A stretch of DNA of 64,000 nucleotides from Piper betle. Lineage: Eukaryota > Streptophyta > Magnoliopsida > Piperales > Piperaceae. Under the pieces are notes generated by a model. The model made no database searches and was not told where the DNA came from. It saw nothing but the letters and a program-made list of their open reading frames with translations. Below, piece by piece: positions 26,251-37,357 of the stretch. Position numbers and translations under genes: made by a program. Every line of letters starts with the position of its first letter. Positions within the stretch are counted from its first letter, which is position 1. The DNA lies in the NCBI GenBank assembly GCA_033002965.1, contig JAURVB010014978.1, forward strand, positions 32,588 to 96,587. The letters run 5' to 3'.

Positions 26251-26862
26251 TAGGTGGTGGCTGCTAGATCCGCAGATAATTTTTTTTAAAAAAATGCGAA
26301 AGGAGATTTGGCTGCCATCACTGGCCGAACTTAGCCCATGACCAGATCTAGCCATGTGGCCCATAAGATTGTGTGGCTAAATCCAGCCGTACTCTAAGTG
26401 GAAAAGTTCATTTTTTAATTTTTAATTTTGAAAAAAATAAATCTAGGTATTTTTATAATTTGATGGCTCCTATTAAAGATTGGCACGAGAACAAATTCTT
26501 AACGTTTGGCACCCACGAATAGGCATGCTTTTATATATATATATATACTTTTTCTCTAATTTAAAAGTTAGGAGGAGAAGATTGACTTTTACGAGGAGAA
26601 ATACGAGCGTGGAGATTTCCAAATTTTACTTATGTTAAACAAAGTAAAATTTAGTAGAAATTCAAGGGGATTGTCAAGTGTAATTAAATATGTATAATTA
26701 TTTCCATTTTTACTAGATCCTTGGTTGAGTGCTGATCTATTTTCCCCCCCCATCATTTTACAAGCCGGGGATGACAAGGTTTATTTAGGAAAAACAATTA
26801 TGGTTAAGAATAAAATGAAACAAGGAAATACATTGAGAAAACGTTTGATATAAAATATCAGC
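26251..26862. other. Spacer with possible repeat remnants
   Basis: No gene recognised. The part at 26265-26400 has GGCC/CCAGATC-type motifs reminiscent of the right end of the window (63830-64000), perhaps related repeat ends. A short TA run lies near 26533-26549. Confidence 0.35.
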
Positions 26863-27712
26863 TTATAATAGACCCATCGCAGCCACGGCCGTCTCCATGG
26901 CCGAGGTGGAGGAGCGGGGGAGGGACGGCGGAGCCGGTGGAGACGTAGAGAGGGCGGAGCTCGTCGGTGGTATGGGCAAAGAAGCAGGTCCGCTGGGAGC
27001 AGCCCGTGCCGTCCTTGCAGAGGTGGGCCCGGTACTGCGCCGGGTGGAGCCAGCACTCGAAGACGCCGTGGGCGTACTCGCAGAGGTCGCCCCTCCGGGC
27101 AGGGGACGCAGCTGTAGTGGTACTTGTGGGGGTCTCGCCGCCGCGCGTTCTCGCCTCACCTTGAACGAAGGGGCACTCCGTCCAGTCGTGGGAGTACGCT
27201 CTCGAGCACGACCGCACCTTGAACGAGAACATCCGGAACTCGTCCGAGGCGTACACGCTGTTCTTGATGACGGGCATCGACGGGTCGATCGCGTACTCCT
27301 TCATCTCCGGTGCCGCCGCCGCCGCAGCCGAAACTCCTCCGTTGATAGACGATCCGTTGTAGAAGTCGGGGGAAGACGAGAGCGGCGAGATTCCGAGCCG
27401 AAGCTGGAATTGGCAGCCATGGCCATGGTTAAGCAGTCGGGCGCATTGATGGCAGCGGCGAGGAGCTTGGACAGAGCAAGCTTCTGGCTTTGTAGCTTGG
27501 GCGGCGAGACGACGACTTAGAGAGGGCGGTGGCCGCCGGAATCGACAGCGGCGACGTCCGCGCCGGTGAAGAGCAGCAGCCGGACGGCCTCGACGGCGTC
27601 GGGGGACCCGCCGGACGCGGCGCAGTGGAGGGCCGTGCTGCCGTCGGGGAAGCAGGGGCGATCTCCGCCAAGATCCCCCACCGCGGCCGCCACCCCTCCC
27701 GGTCAAATTATG
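26863..27712 (-). pseudogene. Ankyrin + tandem CCCH zinc-finger (RR-TZF) gene remnant
   Basis: Remnant of an arginine-rich tandem CCCH zinc-finger regulator (AtSZF/AtTZF7-11 type with ankyrin repeats; the family acts on stress-responsive mRNAs). In one frame from about 27700 it reads DGSTALHCAASGGSPDAVEA and VRLLLFTGADVAAVDSGGHR (ankyrin), then hits TAA at 27519-27517. The RR-TZF core continues in a second frame: DEFRMFSFKVRSCSRAYSHD, WTECPF; then a third frame DPHKYHYSCVPCPEG; then back to RRGDLCEYAHGVFECWLHPA and LCKDGTGCSQRTCFFAHTTD. Finger 2 (CX5CX4CX3H) is intact; finger 1 has lost about 8-9 residues including one Cys. Both the N-terminal and C-terminal parts of a normal ~600-aa protein are missing. 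With a nonsense codon, several frame changes and an internal deletion, it is a pseudogene or gene fragment. Confidence 0.85.
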
Positions 27713-29227
27713 CCTTGGCCACGTGGCAAGATCTCAGTCAGGTTCTAGATTCGGTTCAATTGAGTGGCTGCTTCACTGCCCAAGCCCGAGCTGTTGGCAG
27801 CTCCGAGAGGAGTCGCAGCGTCGCCTTCCCTCGGCGGGTCCTTGAAAGCTGCCTGCTTTAATGTCGTCAAGCACAGCAGCAGGAGGAGAAACTCGGCCAA
27901 CCTCAGCCAGGTGGTGGCCTCCGCTGCCGGCGGCGGGGAGAGAAGCGGCAGTGGGAGGTTCCACTTCAACTTCACTTGCTTTCCTTTCCCTCTAGGACCT
28001 TTTCTCAATAGGCGCACTATCAGGACTGAGGTGAGCACCATTGCTGATTCTTTTTTTTTTTGCACTATTTTTGTTTTTTTTTTAATGAAAAAAGTGAAGA
28101 GTATTGGGCGCTGCAAGATGTTGTTGGTTGATATTTTGTAGATTGATGACGTTGGGTCTGGGTTTTTTACATTATTTTTCAGAAATTTGCAAACTTTTAT
28201 GATTCTAGAATGTACATGTACTTGCTTGATTATAAGAAGGGCTGTTCATAGGTCGATTAAGATTGATTTGGTTATACTTTCAATTCGAAGTTTGACTCAA
28301 ATGCAAATGAAATGGACTCGAATGTAACTGAGAGATTTTGTATAACATTTATATTAGATCTTGTTTTTTGAATCATAATTACAATGGTACAAAACTCATT
28401 ACTTTATAACAATTTTAAATAAGAATGATAAAGCCTTAGTGTATGACACTTTTTTATTGTAATCTTATGATAAATTGAGATATCATAGTTGTTAAAATAA
28501 ATTTTTGCTTAATTACAAAGGAGTGCAATATATGAAGCTTTCTAAGCATTTTAATTGGGGAAGAGCAAATAGAACGATGTCACCGTCTTTTGAAAAGGAG
28601 ACGGCTGATGCCTAGGGCTGTTCCTAAGTTTTTGCAAACTTTGTGTTAGATCACTTGTTAGATGATCTAACGAAATTGGGGAAAATTCGGTGGAATTAGT
28701 GATTTACAATGATGGAATTGTGGAAATGGGGATAAAAGTTGAGACCAAATCCCTCGCGAGGCTCGATTTGGCATGTAAATTAGGGTTGCGAATCCTAATT
28801 TAGACTCCCACTCGTACCAGGGGCTGGTTCCTCAATAAACTAAAACTAGGATAAACTAAGCTTTAAACTTTTCTTCATTCTTCCATAATCAAAGAATACA
28901 AGACTGCAACTTAAATAGACTTTGAGGACAAGACTTGCCCATTACACTATTCATCTGCACAAGGCAAATACTCAATTAGGTAAAACACGACTCAGCAATG
29001 ACTCACATATGACTCAACGAATATTAGAATAGTAAAGTAGTATGCTAACACAGAGTTGACTTAACACAAAAAATTGGGCCAACTTGTTTAGTTATAAAGG
29101 TGATCAACCGAGCTGTTTTATCTGGTTTCACGATTGTCTATTGGTGGTAAGTTGACTTGTGGACTGTATTCTGCATGCTATGCTTCCGCTTCATGTTTAT
29201 TTTGTTTTAAAAAAATAATCCTAGTTG

Positions 29228-29540
29228 TTGAAGTAAATATTTAGTGGTTCTCTTTCTTAAACTTTAGGGACAAGTGGTTAGATCTTCTAAAATTTACATA
29301 ATGTCAAAACCAAAAGTGTGGTGTTCAAATCCCGTTGGTAATATATGCCGAAAGAAATATTAATTTGCCCCATGTTGTGACCGATGGGCTATTTGCCCCG
29401 TGTTTATGTTTGTCCATGTGCTGAGCTTTAAAATAGTTTGCTTCCATGTGATTGAGAGTGTTGAAGTAAATGTTTAGTAGTTCTCTTTCTTTATAGCTTG
29501 AGTTTTTAGGATAAGTGGTGACACCATCTAAAAATTTACA
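29228..29540. repeat. Diverged ~75-bp direct repeat in the DUF4336 intron
   Basis: Copies at 29228-29298 and 29461-29540 share TTGAAGTAAAT, GTTCTCTTTCTT, AAGTGGT and CTAAAATTTACA-like blocks in the same order. Origin unknown; may be remnants of an old element. Confidence 0.5.
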
Positions 29541-29636
29541 CTGACTGTTGATAGTATGCTTAAATGTTGTACCTACTATTGTACTTCTTCATATTGTCAT
29601 ATGGATGGTATTTTGTTGTTAGGCTGTAAAGGATCG

Positions 29637-29750
29637 CATATGGCTGTTTGAACAAGAGCTGGCACTGGGATTTAGCAGTGTTTCCACAAACATCATATGG
29701 CTGTTTGAACAAGAGCAGGCACTGGTATTTAGCAGTGTTTCCACAAACAT
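29637..29750 (+). repeat. 57-bp in-frame tandem duplication in an exon
   Basis: Two adjacent 57-bp units (29637-29693 and 29694-29750) differ at two positions. Each encodes 19 residues beginning IWLFEQE. Family members have this segment once, so the duplication is specific to this copy. Confidence 0.95.
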
Positions 29751-31102
29751 CAGAATGACAGTTGTCAAACTCAAGTCTGGAAGACTATAGATACATGCCC
29801 CTGACTAAACATTGCATTCAGGTTAAATCCTCTTCTTCTTCTTTTTTATGGACGATTGATCTGATTGTATGACAAAGTGAAAGGCAATTATTACCAGTAT
29901 GATTGCAATTTCCAGCTCGTTAAGGAGTTAGGGCGCCTGTGAAGTACATTGTGTTGCCAACTTTTGCATATGAACACAAAGTCTTTGTTGGTCCATTCTC
30001 TAGAAAATCTCCTCACGCTCAAGTTTGGGTTCTCCAAGGCAGTGGAATTGGCCTCTGAACTTGCCACTTGAATTTTTTGGCATTTTCTTCTAAAAAACTC
30101 TCAAGGATGAGGGCACATCTTCCCCTTGGTCTGAGGAAAGTGAGCAAAAGGTTCTTGGTTCACCAGAAGTCGGTAAGCATTCATTACTGTAATACCAATA
30201 TCAAGATCTATATATTTCATTTGATGCTTTATCATTATGATCACTAATGTATTCCAGGAATTGGACCCTACGTGGAAGTTATATTTTATCACAAGCCTTC
30301 AAGAACTTTGTTGGTGACAGATGCTGTAATTTTTGTCCCAAGGAAGCCACCAGAATGCATTAGCAAAGAATCACTGTTGGCATCCACAAAGAATGGTTTG
30401 GCTGTAAGCTTCTTGGCAAAGGAAAAGGTGTACCTGAAGAACCTGTAACTGACAATGTAATGAATCGCCAAAAAGGTAAGCATATGTGTAGCCTTTTGTA
30501 TAGCTTGTGTCTAGTCATAGCTAGGGTTCAGTTGCAAAAGCTTTGTCTTTGTGTGATCCAAATTCAGGCTGGGAGAGGATGGTTCTTCAGATATTATTCT
30601 TGGGTCCTTCTAATCTATTGGAGCCAAATGTTACCTTTCCTCAAATGTCCCAGAAGTTGATCGTTTCTCCCATTTTTAAAACGTTGGTGTTTAGCAAGTT
30701 CCTGATAAGTTTGGTGAAGGATGCTTTTTGGTTAACACCTATTTTCAGTTAATGAAATTGAGAATCAGCTTGAATTTGTTTACCTGATCTTCTTTTAATC
30801 AAAATATCAGGTACGAGAGACAGAATTGTGGGAGATTGGTGATTTAAGAGAATCATTCCGGCTCATTTTTCTGCTCCTATCAATGCCAGTAGGTCTGACT
30901 TTCTTGCTGCTTTTGGTTTTCTTGATGAGCTCTTGGGTGCAAGATATGCTACCAGACCTTCTTTATCTCTTCTTTTCACATATATCATGGGAAAGTCAGC
31001 AAGTTACTTTCCTCCAGATGACATGAAAACTTCTCTTCTTTTGATCAATTTCTGGTCAATGTTGTAGTTGTTCAGAAGACTGTTTCTGGTAGAAAGAGAT
31101 GA

Positions 31103-33850
31103 AAAGCAACCCTGTCAATCTCATCTCATGATACACTAGTGTAGATGGTGAAAATGTATATTCAGTGTGCCGATAATGTGAAAAACAAGTTTTGCATTAT
31201 TCTGTACAGAATGCAATAATGAAATATAGAGGGTAAACTTATGAACTGCTTTACTCTATTCCACCTGAGGTAAGCATGAGATAAGGTGGTTATTACAGAA
31301 TGATATACCAAATTTAATGTAAAAAGTTATTGTTATGCAGTTGGCATGTTGATCATGCATGCAAATTCTGTAAATGCTGGCAGATGACTGTTGTAATGGT
31401 ATGGAAATTAGGCTTGTCATGCTGTTACAGCTCCAGTTGCATGATTAATAAATTTTGCTTCTAATGTACTGTAGATTAGCATTTGGAAATTGGATCTTGA
31501 TTTGCAATCTTTGTAATCCATTTTCTGAAAAGAAGTATATACAGATTGGGACTGGTGTGATATGAATTGTGTAAATGAAGGGGAAGGCCCTATTCTTCCT
31601 CTGAAATCCCTCCTCTGTTTCATCTTCCACTTCAGTCTTCCTGCTTAAACTGTTAGGTTTGTAACTTTGGCTCGAAGTAGCAGCAATGCCCATTTTACTC
31701 TGTAAATATGCTATCTAATTCTTATCTCAATAACACACAACTTCGTAAAATATGCATTCCAACGATTCGAAACATGTTGAACACGCAAAGGATTGTGGGT
31801 AGCCACTAAATTTGTAACTGTACGATGAATAATCTCTGTCGGCAGCAAAATCATGTTAAGACTGCTATGATCTTTCCATCAAGAAATCAATTATGTATTA
31901 CCATTTCCTTTTAATGGACATCAAGTATGGCATCGTTGGACCAAATACTTAGTCATCAAATCTATGCCCAAAGCCCATGAACACGATTGGAACTTGAAAG
32001 AGATGGCCACGGTGGCCATTAAATAATGCCCAAGTCGAAGCCTTCCACAAATATCTGGTCCTGCCACAACAGCAAAGCCTTCACTCCCATCTCGTCGGTA
32101 AGGAGACGATGACCGGCTTCCCTGGTAGTGGTGGAATCCAACCCCAAGTGTATATCTAATGACCCATTCATTCCCCATGTGATAGATGGTCCTTCCCTAC
32201 TGAGTTATACACCAATTCCCCCACTTGAGCATCTGTTCGTATTCTTCTATTTGCATCACTTGGTATTCTTCAGGTCAAGTAATTAAAACATCTCCCTACA
32301 TCGAGATTTATTACTGGTATTCTATATAAATTTGCCAAATACAGGCTCAAGATAAGGTCATTTCTAGCAGCTTTTGTGCGAATGACTTTGAGTCGGGTTT
32401 GAAGTAGATCCTAAACTGCCTATAATAGCGTTGAGTCTAAGCCCAGAATTTGATGCATGTTCAAAGGAGATTCATACCCACAGTAATGTAGCCTGATGAG
32501 AATTATCATCTTCATCATGCGATTGGCAAAGTTTGGCTTAAAGAAATTGTCTCATTTCTCAACTTAAACAATACATGAGAAGTGAAACAAAGAAGATATT
32601 AAGTATTAACAGACACTACAGTATAGATATGATCTTGCAAAAAAAGAAAACAAAAATTCACCAAACCAAGACAATTTGGTCAACAAAATCCCAGCAACAT
32701 ACTGTTCATCTCTCTCTCTCTCTCTGTCATGAACAGTTCAAGGATATATAGTGGTAGAGTACTAAGGTGTCCGGTTGGAAGCTGGGGTCCAAGAAGCACT
32801 GTAGAAGAAAATGGTGGTCTCATGAGTTTTTTCAAAGACAGGATAAGGGTACTGAGTTTGCACTCGTGTGCTCCCCAACTAGTTGCCTCTTTCAATTGAA
32901 AAGTGCAGCATCTCTGTTAGGACAATGGCCTCCAACCAGCAGCCATGCTGCAAACTATTAGCTTTTTCATGTCAATATATATATTTCATCAATCATGCCA
33001 ACTCAGTATACCAACTTATGTCGAAAGATCACATCTCCTACCTCAAAACAGTGGCCACCATGCATTTGACAGCATCCACACAACTTGGGCAAGGCAATGG
33101 GAAGGTTTAAGTGTTGCATCAGATTTTTCATGGACAAGTGGGGAGAATATTGGTAAGCAAATCATTGGGAAGTGGATGAGAAAGATCTTAAATGGTGGCA
33201 GCTTCATCAATCTCCCTACAAATTGGTTAGAATGTCTATTTCTAAGGACCACAACGACATTGGAACAATTAGTTTTGCCTTGATTTTTTGTGGGTATTTC
33301 TTAATTTCTCAACATTTGCTAGACATTCAGAAATTCAGTTGTTTACTAACAAAATTAGTTGTTTGCTAACTAAATATGACTCTAAAATAATTGAAGTTAA
33401 GCGAGTTTAGTGTCATCATCAGCTACATGTGATCATCCTAGTACAGGTTTGGATATTTTTTGGTACATAAAAGTTGGTTACTTATCAAAACACAAGACCT
33501 AACAACAAAATGAGAAGTTTTACACTTAGTATATAGGTTGATATAAAATATTGTAATAGACTTAAAAACTAAACATGTATAAAAGAAGGTTTCTCTTCCT
33601 TAATAATTGAACCTTTTCGACGAGACAAAATGGCTCATTAACTCTTTAATTATAGGATACAACTGAGGAGAGTATATAACACAGCCTACACATACAATAT
33701 TCTGATCTGTAATTTGTTGTTACACATATTTAGCTAGGATTTTTTGCGTACAATCAAATATATTATCATACCATATATAAAAGATATACATGTTTATCAT
33801 AAAAAAGGACGTTCTATATAATATATCTTATATTGCTACACGCTTGAATC
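31103..33850. other. Intergenic region without recognised genes
   Basis: Several short open frames (31921-32178, 32680-33369 on either strand) show no domain signature or consistent splice structure. A (TC)n microsatellite is at 32709-32726. The balanced composition at 32750-33300 may be degraded repeat sequence. The segment after 33300 is AT-rich. Confidence 0.4.
32709..32726. repeat. (TC)9 microsatellite
   Basis: Perfect TC dinucleotide run in intergenic DNA. Confidence 0.9.
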
Positions 33851-36800
33851 CTAATGTTTACTACTTGCAGCCGTGCCTTTTGCCATCTGATCACCTGCTT
33901 GCTGCCTGTAGAATGCTGCCATCTTGCTGTACAACTCCATGCTCATTGTCTAGTTGCAAAAAATGAAAATAAAATTGCACCAAGCATTTTAATTAGCTAT
34001 CTCATATATAGCTAATTATATGTATTATTATATCCTTATCATTTATACCATATTCGAGTACTTGGCCATATATATGTCACAATGACATTGAATGAATATG
34101 TTTGATTAAACTATGTAAAAACCTTTAACTTAGTCTCGTATCAAATACTTTTTGAAGTAAGATTCGATATATTATTAGTGTTGTACCTATTGATCTTTAA
34201 TTTGGTTAGCCAATTATTAAATCTTTTATTATTTATACCATATTACTTAGGCATATATATGTCACAATGACCTTTAATGAATATCTTTGAATAACCTTCA
34301 TAATAACTTTGAACTTAGTTAACACCTAATAACTTGCTATGGTAAAATCTAGTATATATATTAGTGGAAATACGCTTATTAATCTTCAACTTCATTAACC
34401 AACTTTAAATAAGATGACTTTGACCCATCATGTTACAGTTAGGCCATTACAAACTCTATTATATATTTTGATAGGCTCTCATATCAAAAATTAATGCATG
34501 GAGACTAAGACAAAATTGGTCCGATACACTAACAACGTATCCATGCAGTGGAATAATTTAGTGATAATTTTTTAGCAGCACCCAAGTTACATACACTACT
34601 ACCAACTATGACCCAACACAAGTTTATATCTTCTTCTACTAGATAGATATCCAATAGGTGTTGGGGACATGCATGGATCTTAAAGTAGGATCTAGGGGAT
34701 TAAAAATGACAAAATTGTATACGGTCGGATGCTCGTCCTAACACAACTTTTATCCATGCTTGAGACCGATAATACACAAGCATTGTCGGAGTTGGCACAT
34801 AATTTGCATATTACATAATATATATAATTAAGTTATGTAAATAATTATTACTCATGATATTAGGTGCATGTAGTATCTCTAATTAGTTATTTCACTAGTT
34901 GGGAACTATAAACAAAAAGCTTTTGCATACTAAATTACCTGAGCAAGATAAGCTGAGTAAGGATCAGAAAGCTGAGGCATTGGATGTCTGTGTGGGACAG
35001 ACTTGGCTTGTGTTCGTGGGAGTTGAGGAATCAGATTGGGAAGCATGAATGGAGGAGGAACAAATGTTGAAGGACCAGCTGCAGAAGTTGGAAGAAGAAG
35101 AGGAGGGATAGGAGGAGGGGCAGCCATGGAGTCTAGCATCCCCACCCCCATTCCCATCCCCATCCCCATTCCCATTCCCATCCCCATTCTTGCCATGATA
35201 TTGGACATTTGAAGATGTTGCATCCCCATGGGCATCAACATTTGGGACATGGTCCTTGAGCTCATCATTTGGAGCTGCACTTGGAGTTGCTTCATGTATT
35301 CAATCACCTCATCAAGAAGAGAAGCTTTATCTGTCTAAGTAGAGAATATTATGAAAATGAAATGATAAGATTAGTGTTGTACATCTAAATTGAGCAATTA
35401 AAATTCACTCATAGTATATATAGCACTTTTGATCTGCCATTTTACCTTGCTAGCATTAGGGACAAGCTTTTGTAAAGTTTTCATTTTCTGGTTGATTCGA
35501 TCTCTACGTCTCTGGGTCATGAGATTATAACAACTTTTAGATATGAACAACATAAATGCATGGGGAGATGCGACAGAGCTCGTTGTAAGCTAAAAGCATA
35601 ATCTAAAAAGGAGTTGGGAACTACTCTTTCAGATTGATTATGAACAGCTGCAGCTCTACTACGTCTGGTGGAGTGGGATCTCACTGTTTCTGCCTTGTCA
35701 TCCACTTCTTCATCAGGGTTGCCCTATCACAAAATTTCTTCTTTCATTAGGTCCCAAAAAAATATCGGAATTGATATGAAGATTGATAAAATTATAAATG
35801 ACAAAATTTTCATGATCGGACTTTTATGATACCGACCCTTCTATTTTTATCCGAGTTTGGGACGGATAGAATGCAATTAACATACAGAATTATTTACAAA
35901 TTTACAAGTTGAAAGGAAACTAGTATTTTGAGGACACTTTATCCATAGGTTAACAATATATAACATTCAGTGGGTATATCCAGCTATCATATATAATTTA
36001 ACAACTGCCCAAATGATAAATAGAAGATTTTAATTCAACAATTAATTGAGAACAAAAACCTGGCAAGCAGAATCATCGTCTGTTGTTTTGGTCCTAAAGC
36101 TCTGGGGAGACTCAAAAGAGGCAGTTGCAGAACTTTTTTCAGGCTTGCCATGTAAAGCATAGCTACAATAATATTGTCTGGTTTGTGCAGGAGAAGGGTC
36201 TTGCCTGGGTCGCTTTTGAGTTGGGTCTGAGTCAGTTTGGCCTTTGCAAGAAGGCTTTGGGAGCCATTTCCCACCAATATCTGATGAAGCAACCACCGAG
36301 TCCAAAGCATTGTTTGGTACCGAGTCGAGAGCATTGTTTGGTAGCTCAAGTTGAATGTTGTAGTAGTCAAGGCCAAGATCAGAAGAATCGATGTGCCTTT
36401 TGTATTGAGAGGCTTGATGGACCACAGACTCAAGAGTATCATCTGTTCCAGGCCATAGTAGAATTGACGCCGTTTGATCTAGCTCTTGGGTGTTGATGAG
36501 GTGACCATTCTCCCATTTTAGCTCTGATACTCTTTGTTGACTAGGCCTGCAGCCAAACAAGATACTAAGTTTTGTTGCACTCCAAGCAAATCAATCCAAT
36601 TTTAAGTACCATATTAGTGCATTAAAAAAAGTTATGTCACAAAATTTCAAACACATCAAGCAGTTAAGGCTAAGTACTGTGTATTTAATGATGCCAACCT
36701 GTTAGTTTCGTATGTGCTCTTGCCTTTAGTTATGCTCAGCACTTTTGACACAAACAAACAGTTACAAATTGGAGAGAAGAAAAGAGATGGTGATCAGTAG

Positions 36801-37357
36801 TAAGTAGAAAAAGTGGGTCACAAAGTGTACTTTCTGCTTCACGTAACAAAAAAGCAACACAAAAGTTTGACAAAGGTGGTAGAAAAGAACGAGCTCTGAA
36901 AGGAAGTGAATTAAAAGAAAGAAAAAACCTTCTACAGACAGATTCAAGAGTTTAGTTCTAGAATTCCCATCACAAATGTTCAAGAACAAATCAAACTGAT
37001 AACTGGGATTGAGGGAAGGCGTGCAGCGGTTCACTGATCACTGGGCAATATATCATAGATGATTTATAGTTGCAAAGCTACGAAACCAAGAACGCATAAT
37101 GCAAAGAAGAGAGGATGTATATATAGAAGGAGCAAAGAGTAGACATACATAACTTGATTCCTATGCTTCGCACACTTGGAAATACATAGAATAGAAGCTA
37201 ATAAGAGATGGGCAATTCCATACTTGGGCATAGGTGGATTTGGAAGTAGTTTGTTCACGTGGGAAGATCTTTCCTTTTCTTCTGGAGCTTCCTCATCATC
37301 GTCTTCTTGCCTTTGCTGTCTCACGTTATTCCAGTTGGGAACAAGGCACTGAGTCAT
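33851..37357 (-). CDS. PIF7: Phytochrome-interacting bHLH factor, PIF7/UNE10 clade
   Basis: Nuclear bHLH transcription factor of the PIF group acting in shade and temperature growth responses. Six exons: 37357-37224, 36546-36060, 35723-35625, 35511-35446, 35334-34939, 33949-33851; 1281 nt, 426 aa, all phases consistent. The start MTQCLVPNWN resembles UNE10; the active-phytochrome-B binding motif is VSELKWENGHL, followed by DTLESVVHQAS. The bHLH is split over exons 3-5: RSRAAAVHNQSERRRRDRIN then QKMKTLQKLVPNASK and TDKASLLDEVIEYMKQLQ, with the H-E-R DNA-contact pattern. The C-terminus LSDPYSAYLAQTMSMELYSK is PIF7-like. Exon 5 includes a Met-Gly repeat. A PIF7 versus UNE10/PIF8 call needs a tree. 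No lesions. Confidence 0.93.
34031..34400. repeat. Diverged ~190-bp tandem duplication in PIF7 intron 5
   Basis: ATTTATACCATATT recurs at 34041 and 34231 (period 190), followed in both copies by CATATATATGTCACAATGAC, an AATGAATAT block and later ACTTAGT. The spacing shows an old tandem duplication within the last intron. Confidence 0.75.
35140..35188 (-). repeat. Coding hexamer repeat (Met-Gly)n in the PIF7-like gene
   Basis: About eight units of ATGGGN/ATGGGR on the minus strand encode MGMGMGMGMGMGMGVGM. Arabidopsis PIF7 and UNE10 have a short related MGMG segment here, so this looks like a lineage-specific expansion. Confidence 0.9.

Larger units (their letters stand above)
27764..31102 (+). 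pseudogene. DUF4336 plastid-type protein, decayed gene
   Basis: Matches the plant DUF4336 family, usually plastid-targeted and of unknown function. Exon-like blocks: 27764-28030, 29623-29821, 29916-30172, 30260-30475, 30568-~30709, 30811-31102, mostly still with GT..AG borders. Recognisable pieces include a Ser-rich transit region, SSVSTNIRMTVVKLKSG, YIVLPTFAYEHKVFVGPFSR, GIGPYVEVIFYHKPSRTLLV, TDAVIFVPRKPPECISKESL, GWERMVLQILFLGPSNLLEP, and YFPPDDMKT near the end, closing with KTVSGRKR. Lesions: the expected ATG is GTG at 27764; a 57-bp tandem duplication; TAG where a Trp is expected (near 29787); loss of bases at the end of exon 2; frameshifts near 29932, 30040, 30405, 30700 and in the last exon. 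Too many independent lesions for sequencing error alone. Confidence 0.85.

Noticed and set aside
29321..29335. GTTCAAATCC resembling a tRNA/SINE B box
   Set aside because: No matching A box at the right distance and no tail; a single short match is expected by chance.
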